Source of the DNA: Jingyaoa shaoxingensis
GTDB lineage: Bacteria > Bacillota > Clostridia > Lachnospirales > Lachnospiraceae
Length of the DNA stretch: 64,000 bases
Reading direction: 5' to 3'
Assembly: GCF_014385005.1 (NCBI RefSeq)
Contig: NZ_JACRSZ010000001.1
Span: 682,001 to 746,000 of the forward strand
Shown here: piece after piece, positions 47,907 through 55,521 of the stretch
Layout of the letters: each line of letters begins with the position of its first letter
How positions within the stretch are numbered: the stretch's first letter is position 1
Program-made: the position numbers and the translations under genes
The notes under the pieces: generated by a model
Databases searched by the model: none
What the model saw: the letters and a program-made list of their open reading frames with translations, nothing else
What the model was told of the DNA's origin: nothing

Positions 47907-48749
47907 TTAATTCTTCATTCCGGTCAGTACGATACCTTCTACGAAACTCTTCTGTCCCAAAATATAGATCACAATACCGGGAAGGATCGTCATAAAGGTT
48001 GCCGCCAGTGCCACCGGCCAGTTGGTTCCGAACGATCCGGTAAAGTTGGTCAGTGCAATGGCAAAGGTGAACTTACTCATGCTGTTAATGTAAATAATCT
48101 GCTGCAACAGATCATTCCAGATCTGTATAAACAGCATCATGGCCACTACTACGACTGCCGGTTTGATCGCCGGCACCAGAATGGTCCACAGGATTCTCAT
48201 TCTTCCCGCGCCGTCAATGGATGCTGCTTCGTCCAGTTCCATCGGAATGGTCATCAGGAACTGCCGGATCAGGAAAATGTTGAAAAATCCTCCACCGGTT
48301 AAGAACGGAAGAATCAGCGGCCAGTATGTGTCTCCCAGCCCCAATCCTTTTGTCCAGAAAATATATAACGGTATTAATGTTACCATACCCGGAAGAAGAA
48401 TGGTACCTACACAGACCTTAAAAAATACATTTTTTCCACGGAAACGCAGTCTCGCAAATGCATATCCGCAGAAGATCGCTGTAATTGTGCCAAACGTCAC
48501 AGCCGGAATAATAATGGTAAAGGTGTTTTTAAAATACAGCCAGTAATCAAAGGTCTCCAGTGCTTTGGAGTAGTTGGACCACAGCCATTCATGAGGAATA
48601 AGCTCCGGAGGATACTGATTGATGGTACCGGTACTCATCAGGGATGAACGGAAAATCCACCAGATCGGAAGCAGGACTGCCGCCGCAAAAATAAGAACCA
48701 GTAAGGTTGCAGCCCATCTGACTGCCATATCTCTTTTTTTGCTGATCAT
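47907..48749 (-). CDS. sugar ABC transporter permease, MalG type
   Basis: This 280-residue protein has six predicted membrane helices and the coupling motif EAASIDGAGRMRILWTILVPAIKP (EAA loop, about 172), which contacts the ATPase. No ATPase gene is in the operon, so a shared MsmX-type ATPase encoded elsewhere is expected. It starts two bases after the MalF-type stop with a GAGGGGG ribosome site. With its partner and the binding protein it should import arabino-oligosaccharides. Confidence 0.94.
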   Translation of the reverse strand: MISKKRDMAVRWAATLLVLIFAAAVLLPIWWIFRSSLMSTGTINQYPPELIPHEWLWSNYSKALETFDYWLYFKNTFTIIIPAVTFGTITAIFCGYAFARLRFRGKNVFFKVCVGTILLPGMVTLIPLYIFWTKGLGLGDTYWPLILPFLTGGGFFNIFLIRQFLMTIPMELDEAASIDGAGRMRILWTILVPAIKPAVVVVAMMLFIQIWNDLLQQIIYINSMSKFTFAIALTNFTGSFGTNWPVALAATFMTILPGIVIYILGQKSFVEGIVLTGMKN

Positions 48750-48751
48750 GG

Positions 48752-49663
48752 TTATTCCCCCTCTCCGAAAATGTTCTCTTTCTGGGTCTTAAACAAAATA
48801 ATTGTAAAAATACCCACCAGAATGAAAAATACGACTGAATAGGCTGCTGCATACCCCAGCTTATTCTTGCGGAAGCCATACATGTAAATGACATAAGACA
48901 TAAACATAGAACGTTTTGCCGGACCGCCATCGGTCAGTGCCAGTGCCGGATTGATAACCTGCAGATGGGTAATCAGCGCCGTCAGCACATTGTAGAAAAT
49001 AATCGGAGAAATGCTTGGAATCGTGATATTCCAGAATCTCTGCCATGCATTTGCCCCGTCAATCTTAGCCGCTTCCTGATACACCCTCGGTACATTCTGC
49101 AAACCTGCCAGAAATATGACGATCAGATTGCCACTGGTCCATACTGCTATCATCACCAGACACAGAATAACCTGACTTGGACTGTCCAGGAATCTCTGAG
49201 GCGGCAGTCCCAGCATTCGTAATATAAAGTTGAAAAGTCCGAAATTTCCTTCATATAACCACTGCCATCCCTTAAATACTCCAATTGCCGGAAGCAGATA
49301 CGGGATAAAGAAAATGGAGCGGAAAAGGGTTCGTCCTTTAATATCCATATTTAATAAAAGAGCGATAATCAGTGAATACACAATTGCTCCAACCACTGCC
49401 AGAAATGCATATCCGATGGTTGCGCGCAGAGAAGACATCAGATAAATATCTTTTGTAAAAATACGCCGAAAATTTGCCAGACCCACAAATTCCGGTGTGG
49501 TCAGACCATTCCATTCAAACAGACTCAGTACAAATACTGCAAGCGTCGGAAGATAACTGATCAGTGTAACTCCCAGGAATGCCGGGATCAGACACAGCCA
49601 GGCTGTCCGTTCTTCCTTCTTTCCGGCTCTTGATTTTACCGTCATTTTTGCTTTCTTTTTCAT
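48752..49663 (-). CDS. sugar ABC transporter permease, MalF type
   Basis: This 303-residue protein has a basic N-terminus, six membrane helices and the EAA loop QEAAKIDGANAWQRFWNITIPSISP (about 197). It pairs with the MalG-type permease that follows. The segment LTDGGPAKRSMFMSYVIYMYGF is characteristic of MalF/UgpA-type permeases. It lies 75 bases after the binding protein gene, a gap holding a strong hairpin that may reduce permease expression relative to the binding protein. Confidence 0.94.
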   Translation of the reverse strand: MKKKAKMTVKSRAGKKEERTAWLCLIPAFLGVTLISYLPTLAVFVLSLFEWNGLTTPEFVGLANFRRIFTKDIYLMSSLRATIGYAFLAVVGAIVYSLIIALLLNMDIKGRTLFRSIFFIPYLLPAIGVFKGWQWLYEGNFGLFNFILRMLGLPPQRFLDSPSQVILCLVMIAVWTSGNLIVIFLAGLQNVPRVYQEAAKIDGANAWQRFWNITIPSISPIIFYNVLTALITHLQVINPALALTDGGPAKRSMFMSYVIYMYGFRKNKLGYAAAYSVVFFILVGIFTIILFKTQKENIFGEGE

Positions 49664-49688
49664 ACCAGCACCCCTCTGAAATACGGGA

Positions 49689-49716
49689 ATGACCTGTGCG
49701 GTGAGGCACAGGTCAT
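49689..49716 (-). other. intercistronic hairpin between binding protein and permease genes
   Basis: ATGACCTGTGC (49689-49699) and its exact complement (49706-49716) enclose a six-base loop. On the coding (minus) strand no T-run follows, so it is more likely an mRNA-stabilising or partial-stop hairpin than a full terminator. Confidence 0.65.
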
Positions 49717-49738
49717 CACCCTTTTTCTTTAAACAATC

Positions 49739-51091
49739 TTACGCATTGTTTTCTTCAAAAATCTCATTTAATTCATCCAGGTTCTCTTCAATTGCTTCCT
49801 GCATGCTCTGGTCACCTGACCATACGCCTGAGAATACAGAATCCAGTGTTGCGTTGAATTCTTCTGTTCCGTTTACGTAATACCATGCGGTAGACTTGGA
49901 GTTATCTCTTGCGTAATCTACAACTGCAGATTTGTACATATCATGTTCTGGATAGTTCGGGTTATTAATCCATTTATCTGTCTTTTCTTCATCTGTATAC
50001 CAGGAATCCAGGATTGGCATCCAGGTACCGGCTTCGATCAGTGACCAGGAGTTTTCTTCCTGATAATACCATTTCAGCCATTCCATAGCTTCTTCCGGAT
50101 GTTCGGTTGTGGCGAATACTACGTTCGGGCCACCGGTACAGATCGTAACTTTTTCTTTCATATAAGGCAGTACGCCTACACCATATTCAAAGTCTGCGCT
50201 AGGACCAAGGAAGGTACCGACATTCCATGCACCGTCTGTTGCCATAACCACTTTCTTGCTTCCCAATGAAGATTCCAGAGCATTTGCTGCACTGGTTACA
50301 GGTGGTGCGCAGTGATATACGTTAGACAGATCTGCGATTCTCTGTAATGCTTCTACGGTAGCTTCAGAATCAATGGTGCATTCTGTTCCGTCTTCGCTGT
50401 AGTATCCGCCTCCGTTGGACAATGCCCATACTTCCAGCTGCCATGGCAGTGTATTGATGGTGCATCCATAGATATCAATGTTATCTGCATCAAAGTCTGG
50501 ATCCAGTGCATTCTTGCCGTTTACATCCAGTGTCAGCTTCTGTGCTGTCTCAACGAAGGTATCCCAGTCCCATGCATCATCTGCACTTGCAGGCGGTGTT
50601 ACTTCTGAAGGATCAATACCCTGTTTTTCGCACACTTCTTTAAGCAGATCGTTGTTATACCAGAGGTTCAGTACTTCATTGGCTGCGGAGTAAGCAACCG
50701 GTGTTCCCTGATAACGGAAAGTAAGGGAATCCAGTGGCTTTGCATCACCTTCGCCGTACATACTGCTGATATCAGCCAGAAGTCCGTTCTCTGCAAACTT
50801 CAGTACACCCGCTTCGCTCATAATACCGGTATCCGGAAGTTCTCCTGCGGTAGCCATGGCATTTAACTTGGTTACATAAGTATCATGGTCGATCTTCACT
50901 ACTTCTACTTCGATCTTATCCTGTTCACTGTTGAACTTGTCTGCTACTTCCTGGGTAGCTGCTGTCTCAACTTCATTTCCCCACTGTGCATAAGTGATCT
51001 TAACCTTTTCACCGTCTGCGCAGGCCGGAACTGCTACTGCTGCTGCCATAGCAACTGCCATCGTCATTGTTAATACCTGTTTCTTTTTCAT
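49739..51091 (-). CDS. extracellular sugar-binding protein of the ABC importer
   Basis: This 450-residue protein has a signal peptide (MKKKQVLTMTMAVAMAAAVAVPACA) and a family 1 solute-binding fold, with KITYAQWGNEVETAATQEVADKFN, VATAGELPDTGI-like and NGLLADISS segments. The only cysteine at the cleavage region sits in VPAC, a poor lipobox. It could therefore be a lipoprotein with an odd signal or be cleaved after ACA. Binding proteins in Gram-positives usually need an anchor. It is the second gene of the operon, after GH127. The ligand is inferred as an arabinoside from context. Confidence 0.9.
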   Translation of the reverse strand: MKKKQVLTMTMAVAMAAAVAVPACADGEKVKITYAQWGNEVETAATQEVADKFNSEQDKIEVEVVKIDHDTYVTKLNAMATAGELPDTGIMSEAGVLKFAENGLLADISSMYGEGDAKPLDSLTFRYQGTPVAYSAANEVLNLWYNNDLLKEVCEKQGIDPSEVTPPASADDAWDWDTFVETAQKLTLDVNGKNALDPDFDADNIDIYGCTINTLPWQLEVWALSNGGGYYSEDGTECTIDSEATVEALQRIADLSNVYHCAPPVTSAANALESSLGSKKVVMATDGAWNVGTFLGPSADFEYGVGVLPYMKEKVTICTGGPNVVFATTEHPEEAMEWLKWYYQEENSWSLIEAGTWMPILDSWYTDEEKTDKWINNPNYPEHDMYKSAVVDYARDNSKSTAWYYVNGTEEFNATLDSVFSGVWSGDQSMQEAIEENLDELNEIFEENNA

Positions 51092-51139
51092 TTCCCCGTC
51101 TCCTTTACATTTATAATATTTTTGTTAATATGATCCACC

Positions 51140-53077
51140 TTATATCAGCACCCTGTGCCATACCAGCATCTCGCCTTCCCCGCGGTTGTTCCACAGACAA
51201 TATGGGATGGCAGTAAGCTGTGTAGCTTCTTTTTCAATCTCCAGCGCTCCGTATAACTGATTCCCCAGTCCTGCATTTTTAATCCTTGTCCCCGGATAAG
51301 TCAGTGCCGGAATATTACCAACCAGTCCTTCCGGTGATGGTTCTTCCTTTACCTCTTCATTAGGCTTTACGCATACCTGAGAAAGAAGTTTTCCGTTTTC
51401 TACTTCTTCCAGGCAGTACACAACCGGTCCTTTTACCAGAGCAGCTTTTCCTGCATCGGCGCGAACCTGGTCATTTGCTGCCACCCAGTGTGGATGAACA
51501 TCCAGATCCAGCGTTACCGTATGCTCTCCTGCCGGAAGTACCATGGTGATGTATCCATTCTGAATCTCTGGCTTTTCTTCTTTTTCTCCTGAAAAGATCT
51601 TCCAGTTCTCAGCATATGCCGGGATACGGATCTTCAGGCTGCAGCCTTTTTCACTCTCTACATGTATGCCGACTTTTCCATCCTGCATCAGCGTGGAATC
51701 CATCTTCACTGCTGTTGTTCCACCCTTTGTCTCTGTCTGTACCTCAGATGAAATAAACTGATGAATCAGAATACTGCTGCCTTCCTGTGCATATACATAT
51801 TGTCCAAGAGACGCCAGTGTTCTTGCCACATTCGGTGGACAGCAGGCAATGGAGAACCATTTCTGACGGATCGGTTTTACGTGATTCATGTAAGTATGCT
51901 GCGTACAAAACTCCGGCACCACCTCCAGTGGATTCACATAAAAGTAACGGTCACCTTCTATATTGATACCAGCCAGAACAGTGTTGTATAAAGCTCGTTC
52001 CACGCTGTCATAGTATCCTGCATCTCCTGTCACTGCTGACAGGCGCTGCCCGAACATCATCAGACCGATGGATGCACAAGTCTCGGAATAATTGGTCGCA
52101 TTCGGCAGATCATAGTCGGTGGTAAACCTCTCTCTGAATCCGCTGGTTCCGATTCCTCCCGTAATGTACATCTGCCGCTGTGTCATATTCTCCCAGATGG
52201 CTTTACAAGCGCTTAAGAGTCTCTCATCTTCACATTCACCTGCCAGATCTGCCATGGCAGAACACATATACATATCTCTTACAGAATGTCCCTGTGCCTT
52301 CTTCTGTTCTACCGGTGGAATATCTGCCTGGGAATAAGCCAGGTCATAATCCTGCAGATCCGGGAAGAATTCAAAGCCTCCTCTTTCCCGTAGTTCTTCT
52401 GCCAGATAATTGGGCTGGGTTCCTCTTTCTTCAATAAAATATTTTGCAGTATCCAGATACTTCTGTTCTCCTGTCACCCGATATAACTTTACCAGTGCCA
52501 GTTCGATCTCCTGGTGTCCTGGATATCCTCTGCGCTGTCCCTCACCGCGTCCGAACACTTTTCCAATCAAGTCTGCATTCTTCTTCGCAATCTCAAGAAA
52601 TGCTGTCTTGCCGGTAGCATGATAATAAGCAACTGCTGCTTCAATCATATGTCCTGCTGTGTAAAGCTCATGTCCTTCAATCAGATTCTTCCACTTTCTT
52701 TCCGGCGCATTCACTGTAAAGTAGGTATTCAGATATCCATCCGGCTCCTGTGCCCTTCCCACCAGTTCAATCACTTCATCTGCCAGCGGCTCAAACTTCC
52801 CGCCTTTTCCACCTGCAATGGTGTATGCTACAGACTCCAGCCACTTGTACAGATCGGTGTCCTGGAATACCACACCTTTTCGTGCTCCCTCCAGTTCTCC
52901 TGCCGCAATACGGAAATTCTCAATGCAATAGGTCTTATCTGCTCCTTCTAACTGGTCGTTCAGAATCTTCCACTGGTATGGAATGATCTTTTCACTGACC
53001 TGCTTCACGTAGGAGCCAAACAGACTGTCCGTAATACGGATATTCTTTAAATCGATCTGTTTTCTTTCCTGCTTCAT
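51140..53077 (-). CDS. GH127 beta-L-arabinofuranosidase
   Basis: The ATG at 53077 follows GGAGGAAGTT; an earlier in-frame start overlaps that ribosome site. The 645-residue protein matches GH127 (HypBA1-type) enzymes. It has the SEKIIPYQWKILND opening, the YLNTYF and GHELYTAGHMIEAAVAY blocks, and the zinc-site residues in NYSETCASIG (Glu and Cys) and FSIACCPPNVAR (paired Cys, one the nucleophile). There is no signal peptide, so it acts inside on imported oligosaccharides. It is the promoter-proximal gene of the operon. Confidence 0.94.
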   Translation of the reverse strand: MKQERKQIDLKNIRITDSLFGSYVKQVSEKIIPYQWKILNDQLEGADKTYCIENFRIAAGELEGARKGVVFQDTDLYKWLESVAYTIAGGKGGKFEPLADEVIELVGRAQEPDGYLNTYFTVNAPERKWKNLIEGHELYTAGHMIEAAVAYYHATGKTAFLEIAKKNADLIGKVFGRGEGQRRGYPGHQEIELALVKLYRVTGEQKYLDTAKYFIEERGTQPNYLAEELRERGGFEFFPDLQDYDLAYSQADIPPVEQKKAQGHSVRDMYMCSAMADLAGECEDERLLSACKAIWENMTQRQMYITGGIGTSGFRERFTTDYDLPNATNYSETCASIGLMMFGQRLSAVTGDAGYYDSVERALYNTVLAGINIEGDRYFYVNPLEVVPEFCTQHTYMNHVKPIRQKWFSIACCPPNVARTLASLGQYVYAQEGSSILIHQFISSEVQTETKGGTTAVKMDSTLMQDGKVGIHVESEKGCSLKIRIPAYAENWKIFSGEKEEKPEIQNGYITMVLPAGEHTVTLDLDVHPHWVAANDQVRADAGKAALVKGPVVYCLEEVENGKLLSQVCVKPNEEVKEEPSPEGLVGNIPALTYPGTRIKNAGLGNQLYGALEIEKEATQLTAIPYCLWNNRGEGEMLVWHRVLI

Positions 53078-53106
53078 AACTTCCTCCACGGTTTATTTCT
53101 TGTTAG

Positions 53107-53117
53107 TTAATCGTTTT
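53107..53117 (-). promoter_or_regulatory. candidate LacI-type operator, proximal
   Basis: TTAATCGTTTT lies just downstream of the expected transcription start of the GH127 operon. The same 11 bases recur at 53239-53249. Confidence 0.45.
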
Positions 53118-53133
53118 ACTTATCTATGCACTG

Positions 53134-53162
53134 ATAGTAGCATTTTTTTCATCTCATGTAAA
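53134..53162 (-). promoter_or_regulatory. promoter of the arabinoside operon
   Basis: Minus-strand TTTACA (53162-53157) and TACTAT (53139-53134) are 17 bases apart, 57 bases ahead of the GH127 start. Confidence 0.6.
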
Positions 53163-53238
53163 TACCTTTTATATATTTCGTCTTATATCACAGTTTTACT
53201 TTCATTTTTTTGTGCATTTTTTATCACTTTTTCAAAAC

Positions 53239-53249
53239 TTAATCGTTTT
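53239..53249 (-). promoter_or_regulatory. candidate LacI-type operator, distal
   Basis: A second identical TTAATCGTTTT lies 132 bases from the first, in the same orientation, between the two divergent promoters. Confidence 0.4.
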
Positions 53250-53293
53250 TCCTTTTTTGCAATTTTTGACTCTATCTGACATTTTTCCGGCAC

Positions 53294-53322
53294 TTGACGG
53301 CAATTTGCAGTCACCTTATAAT
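53294..53322 (+). promoter_or_regulatory. promoter of the Cys-rich peptide and lysozyme-like genes
   Basis: TTGACG (53294-53299) and TATAAT (53317-53322) are separated by 17 bases, a near-consensus housekeeping promoter 59 bases before the start codon. Confidence 0.75.
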
Positions 53323-53381
53323 GATGATAAATGCAATACAAATCTTCTAAAAAGCAATTTTAAACCAGGAGCGTATTTTTT

Positions 53382-53555
53382 ATGGAATATACAAAAATTT
53401 TTGAAACCCGCTGTCCGGTAGATTCTTCCAAGGTAAAGCATACCGTTACCTTTACTCAGGGAAGCTGCAGCCGTTATCCGGAAGACATCTTGACTTCCTT
53501 TGTATGCAACCGCAATTCATCCTGCAGCAAATGCGCAGAAAACTACCGAGACTAA
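53382..53555 (+). CDS. small cysteine-rich protein
   Basis: This 57-residue ORF has an AGGAG ribosome site and a near-consensus promoter directly upstream, and ends 10 bases before the lysozyme-like gene. It reads MEYTKIFETRCPVDSSKVKH at the start and has five cysteines at 11, 29, 42, 48 and 51, the last three as CX5CX2C. It has no signal peptide or membrane helix. The cysteine spacing suggests metal binding or redox use. I do not recognise a family. Confidence 0.72.
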   Translation: MEYTKIFETRCPVDSSKVKHTVTFTQGSCSRYPEDILTSFVCNRNSSCSKCAENYRD

Positions 53556-53565
53556 AGGATATTAT

Positions 53566-54393
53566 ATGACAGAACCAACGAGAAAAAAGACAGGCAGTAC
53601 CACAAAGAAAAAAAACGTTAACATGAAAAAAACTAACGCAAATACAGTCAACAAAACTGCCGCCAGAAAAAACACCAGAACTGGTACAAGAAAAAAATCT
53701 TCCACCGAATCTGCCACGGAGACGCTGTCTTCCACCGGCAAAACGATTCGCAAAACTTCAGGATCCAGAGCTGTTCCGCGAAAATCTGCCTCCCAAATCG
53801 CTCGGGAAGCAGAAGTCCGGCGCTTGAAGACTCTGATCGCAGCAGTTTCCGCCGTGGTACTGATCCTTGGTGGTCTGTTGATTCATCATCTGCTCGCCCC
53901 TGTGGACAAAGGCTCGCTGACCGGTGTCAGTGATGAGGTTTTGCAGTATGAGGCTTCGGTAAAAAAGGCATGTAAAGATGCCGGCATCTCTCAGTTTTCC
54001 ACAGTGATGCTTGCCATGATGCAACAGGAAAGCTCCGGTCTTGGAACGGATGTCATGCAGTGTTCGGAATGTCCTTTTAATACTGAGTATGACAATACCC
54101 CCAATGCAATTGACGATCCGGAATATTCCATTCAGGTGGGCGCCGAATATTTTGCCTACTGTCTGAAAGAGGCCGGATGTAAACGTATCAGTAATACAGA
54201 ACGGTTAAAAATTGCCCTGCAGGATTATAATTTTGGCAACAGTTATGCCATTTGGGTTCTGGAAAACTATGGATCCTATTCAGTGGAAAATGCCACTGAA
54301 TTCTCCCTGATGATGCAGAATACTCTGGGGTGGAGCAGCTACGGGGATCCGGAATATGTGGATCATGTGCTGCGATATTTTATTATGCCATAG
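53566..54393 (+). CDS. membrane-anchored lysozyme-like protein (CwlT N-terminal type)
   Basis: I use the ATG at 53566 with AAAGGA ahead; the frame upstream overlaps the Cys-rich gene. The 275-residue protein has a very basic cytoplasmic tail (residues 1-85, Lys/Thr/Asn/Arg-rich), one transmembrane helix (about 89-110), and an outside lysozyme-like domain. The domain has VMLAMMQQESSG (catalytic Glu about 159), DDPEYSIQVGAEYFAYCL and ALQDYNFGNSYAIWV, as in CwlT and phage-type muramidases. The protein should cut peptidoglycan glycan strands. Two domain cysteines occur in MQCSECPFN. It is co-transcribed with the Cys-rich peptide. Confidence 0.88.
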   Translation: MTEPTRKKTGSTTKKKNVNMKKTNANTVNKTAARKNTRTGTRKKSSTESATETLSSTGKTIRKTSGSRAVPRKSASQIAREAEVRRLKTLIAAVSAVVLILGGLLIHHLLAPVDKGSLTGVSDEVLQYEASVKKACKDAGISQFSTVMLAMMQQESSGLGTDVMQCSECPFNTEYDNTPNAIDDPEYSIQVGAEYFAYCLKEAGCKRISNTERLKIALQDYNFGNSYAIWVLENYGSYSVENATEFSLMMQNTLGWSSYGDPEYVDHVLRYFIMP

Positions 54394-54460
54394 CAGTTCA
54401 GATGCCACTGTAAAGCACAAACGTATCTGTGAAAATACGAACAATTTTATGTCATCCATA

Positions 54461-54511
54461 AAAAAGAGAAACAAACGCGCTCTGAAACGAACCGCTTTTG
54501 TTTCTCTTTTT
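54461..54511. terminator. bidirectional terminator between lysozyme-like gene and mrp
   Basis: AAAAAGAGAAACAAA (54461-54475) is complementary to 54497-54511, with A- and T-runs outside on the two strands. It serves the convergent genes. Confidence 0.88.
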
Positions 54512-54534
54512 ATGCCTGTAAATTACTCCGTAAT

Positions 54535-55377
54535 CTATTTTAATTTTCTCAAAGCCATAACTGCATCATCAATATATGGGTTCACTGCCTGTGCAAAACT
54601 TCCGTCTGCCATATGCGCAAATTCTGGATCAATCGGCATTTTTCCAAGTACCGGTGTGCCAAGTTCTTTGGCAATCTCATCAATATGGCTTTCTCCAAAT
54701 ACAGAAATCTTCTTTCCACAGTCTGGACATGCCAGATAACTGTAGTTCTCTACAATTCCCAGTACCGGAATATTCATGGTAACTGCCATATTGTATGCCT
54801 TTTTTACAATCATACGTACCAGATCCTGTGGGGAAGATACGATTACAATTCCTTCTACCGGCAGGGACTGGAAGACGGTCAGTGGCACATCCCCTGTTCC
54901 AGGAGGCATATCTACCAGAAGATAATCCAGTTCTCCCCAGATCACGTCACTCCAGAACTGTTTTACCATACCTGCAATGACCGGTCCTCTCCAGATTACC
55001 GGTGATTCTTCATTCGGCATCAGCAGATTGATAGAAATCACCTTAATATCATTGTCTGTAATTGCCGGGTAGATGCCCTGGTCATCTGCCACTGCCGGCT
55101 GATGCAGACCATACATTTTCGGAATGGACGGTCCAGTAATATCTGCATCCAGAATACCTACGCGATATCCTTTGGACGCAAGCTGGTTTGCCAGTGATGC
55201 CGTTACCATAGATTTGCCTACACCGCCTTTTCCACTGACAACACCGATCACATGTTTTATATCTGAAAATGCATTCATATCCACCAGGAAACTTTGTGGA
55301 TTCTGCTTACTTGGACATCCTTCACAACTTGATTTTGAACAGCTTGATGCACTGCTGCATGTAGAATTCTCTGCCAT
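54535..55377 (-). CDS. mrp: Mrp/NBP35-family Fe-S carrier ATPase
   Basis: The ATG at 55377 has GAGG at a proper distance; an ATG six bases earlier is too close to it. The 280-residue P-loop protein has a deviant Walker A (GVVSGKGGVGKSMV), Walker B/switch DYLLVDMPPGTGD, and a C-terminal CXXC (YLACPDCGKK) that holds a bridging Fe-S cluster in Mrp dimers. An additional N-terminal cysteine cluster (positions 7, 13, 18, 21) is reminiscent of eukaryotic Nbp35 but with different spacing. It likely helps assemble or deliver Fe-S clusters. Confidence 0.94.
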   Translation of the reverse strand: MAENSTCSSASSCSKSSCEGCPSKQNPQSFLVDMNAFSDIKHVIGVVSGKGGVGKSMVTASLANQLASKGYRVGILDADITGPSIPKMYGLHQPAVADDQGIYPAITDNDIKVISINLLMPNEESPVIWRGPVIAGMVKQFWSDVIWGELDYLLVDMPPGTGDVPLTVFQSLPVEGIVIVSSPQDLVRMIVKKAYNMAVTMNIPVLGIVENYSYLACPDCGKKISVFGESHIDEIAKELGTPVLGKMPIDPEFAHMADGSFAQAVNPYIDDAVMALRKLK

Positions 55378-55412
55378 ATTCATCCTCTTTTCTTATTCTT
55401 ATTTGCGAAATA

Positions 55413-55437
55413 TGGGGACGAAACAATTCCGTCCCCA
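55413..55437 (-). terminator. hairpin between the RND gene and mrp
   Basis: TGGGGACG pairs with CGTCCCCA around a nine-base loop, 85 bases past the RND stop. The T-run on the minus strand is weak. The rest of the 144-base gap shows nothing else. Confidence 0.5.
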
Positions 55438-55521
55438 ACTTCCTTTATTCTATTCCAAAACGCTAACTATTTCAAGCTATTTTAAAGAACCAAATCCGCT
55501 TTTAGTCAGTTTAAAGCTAAG

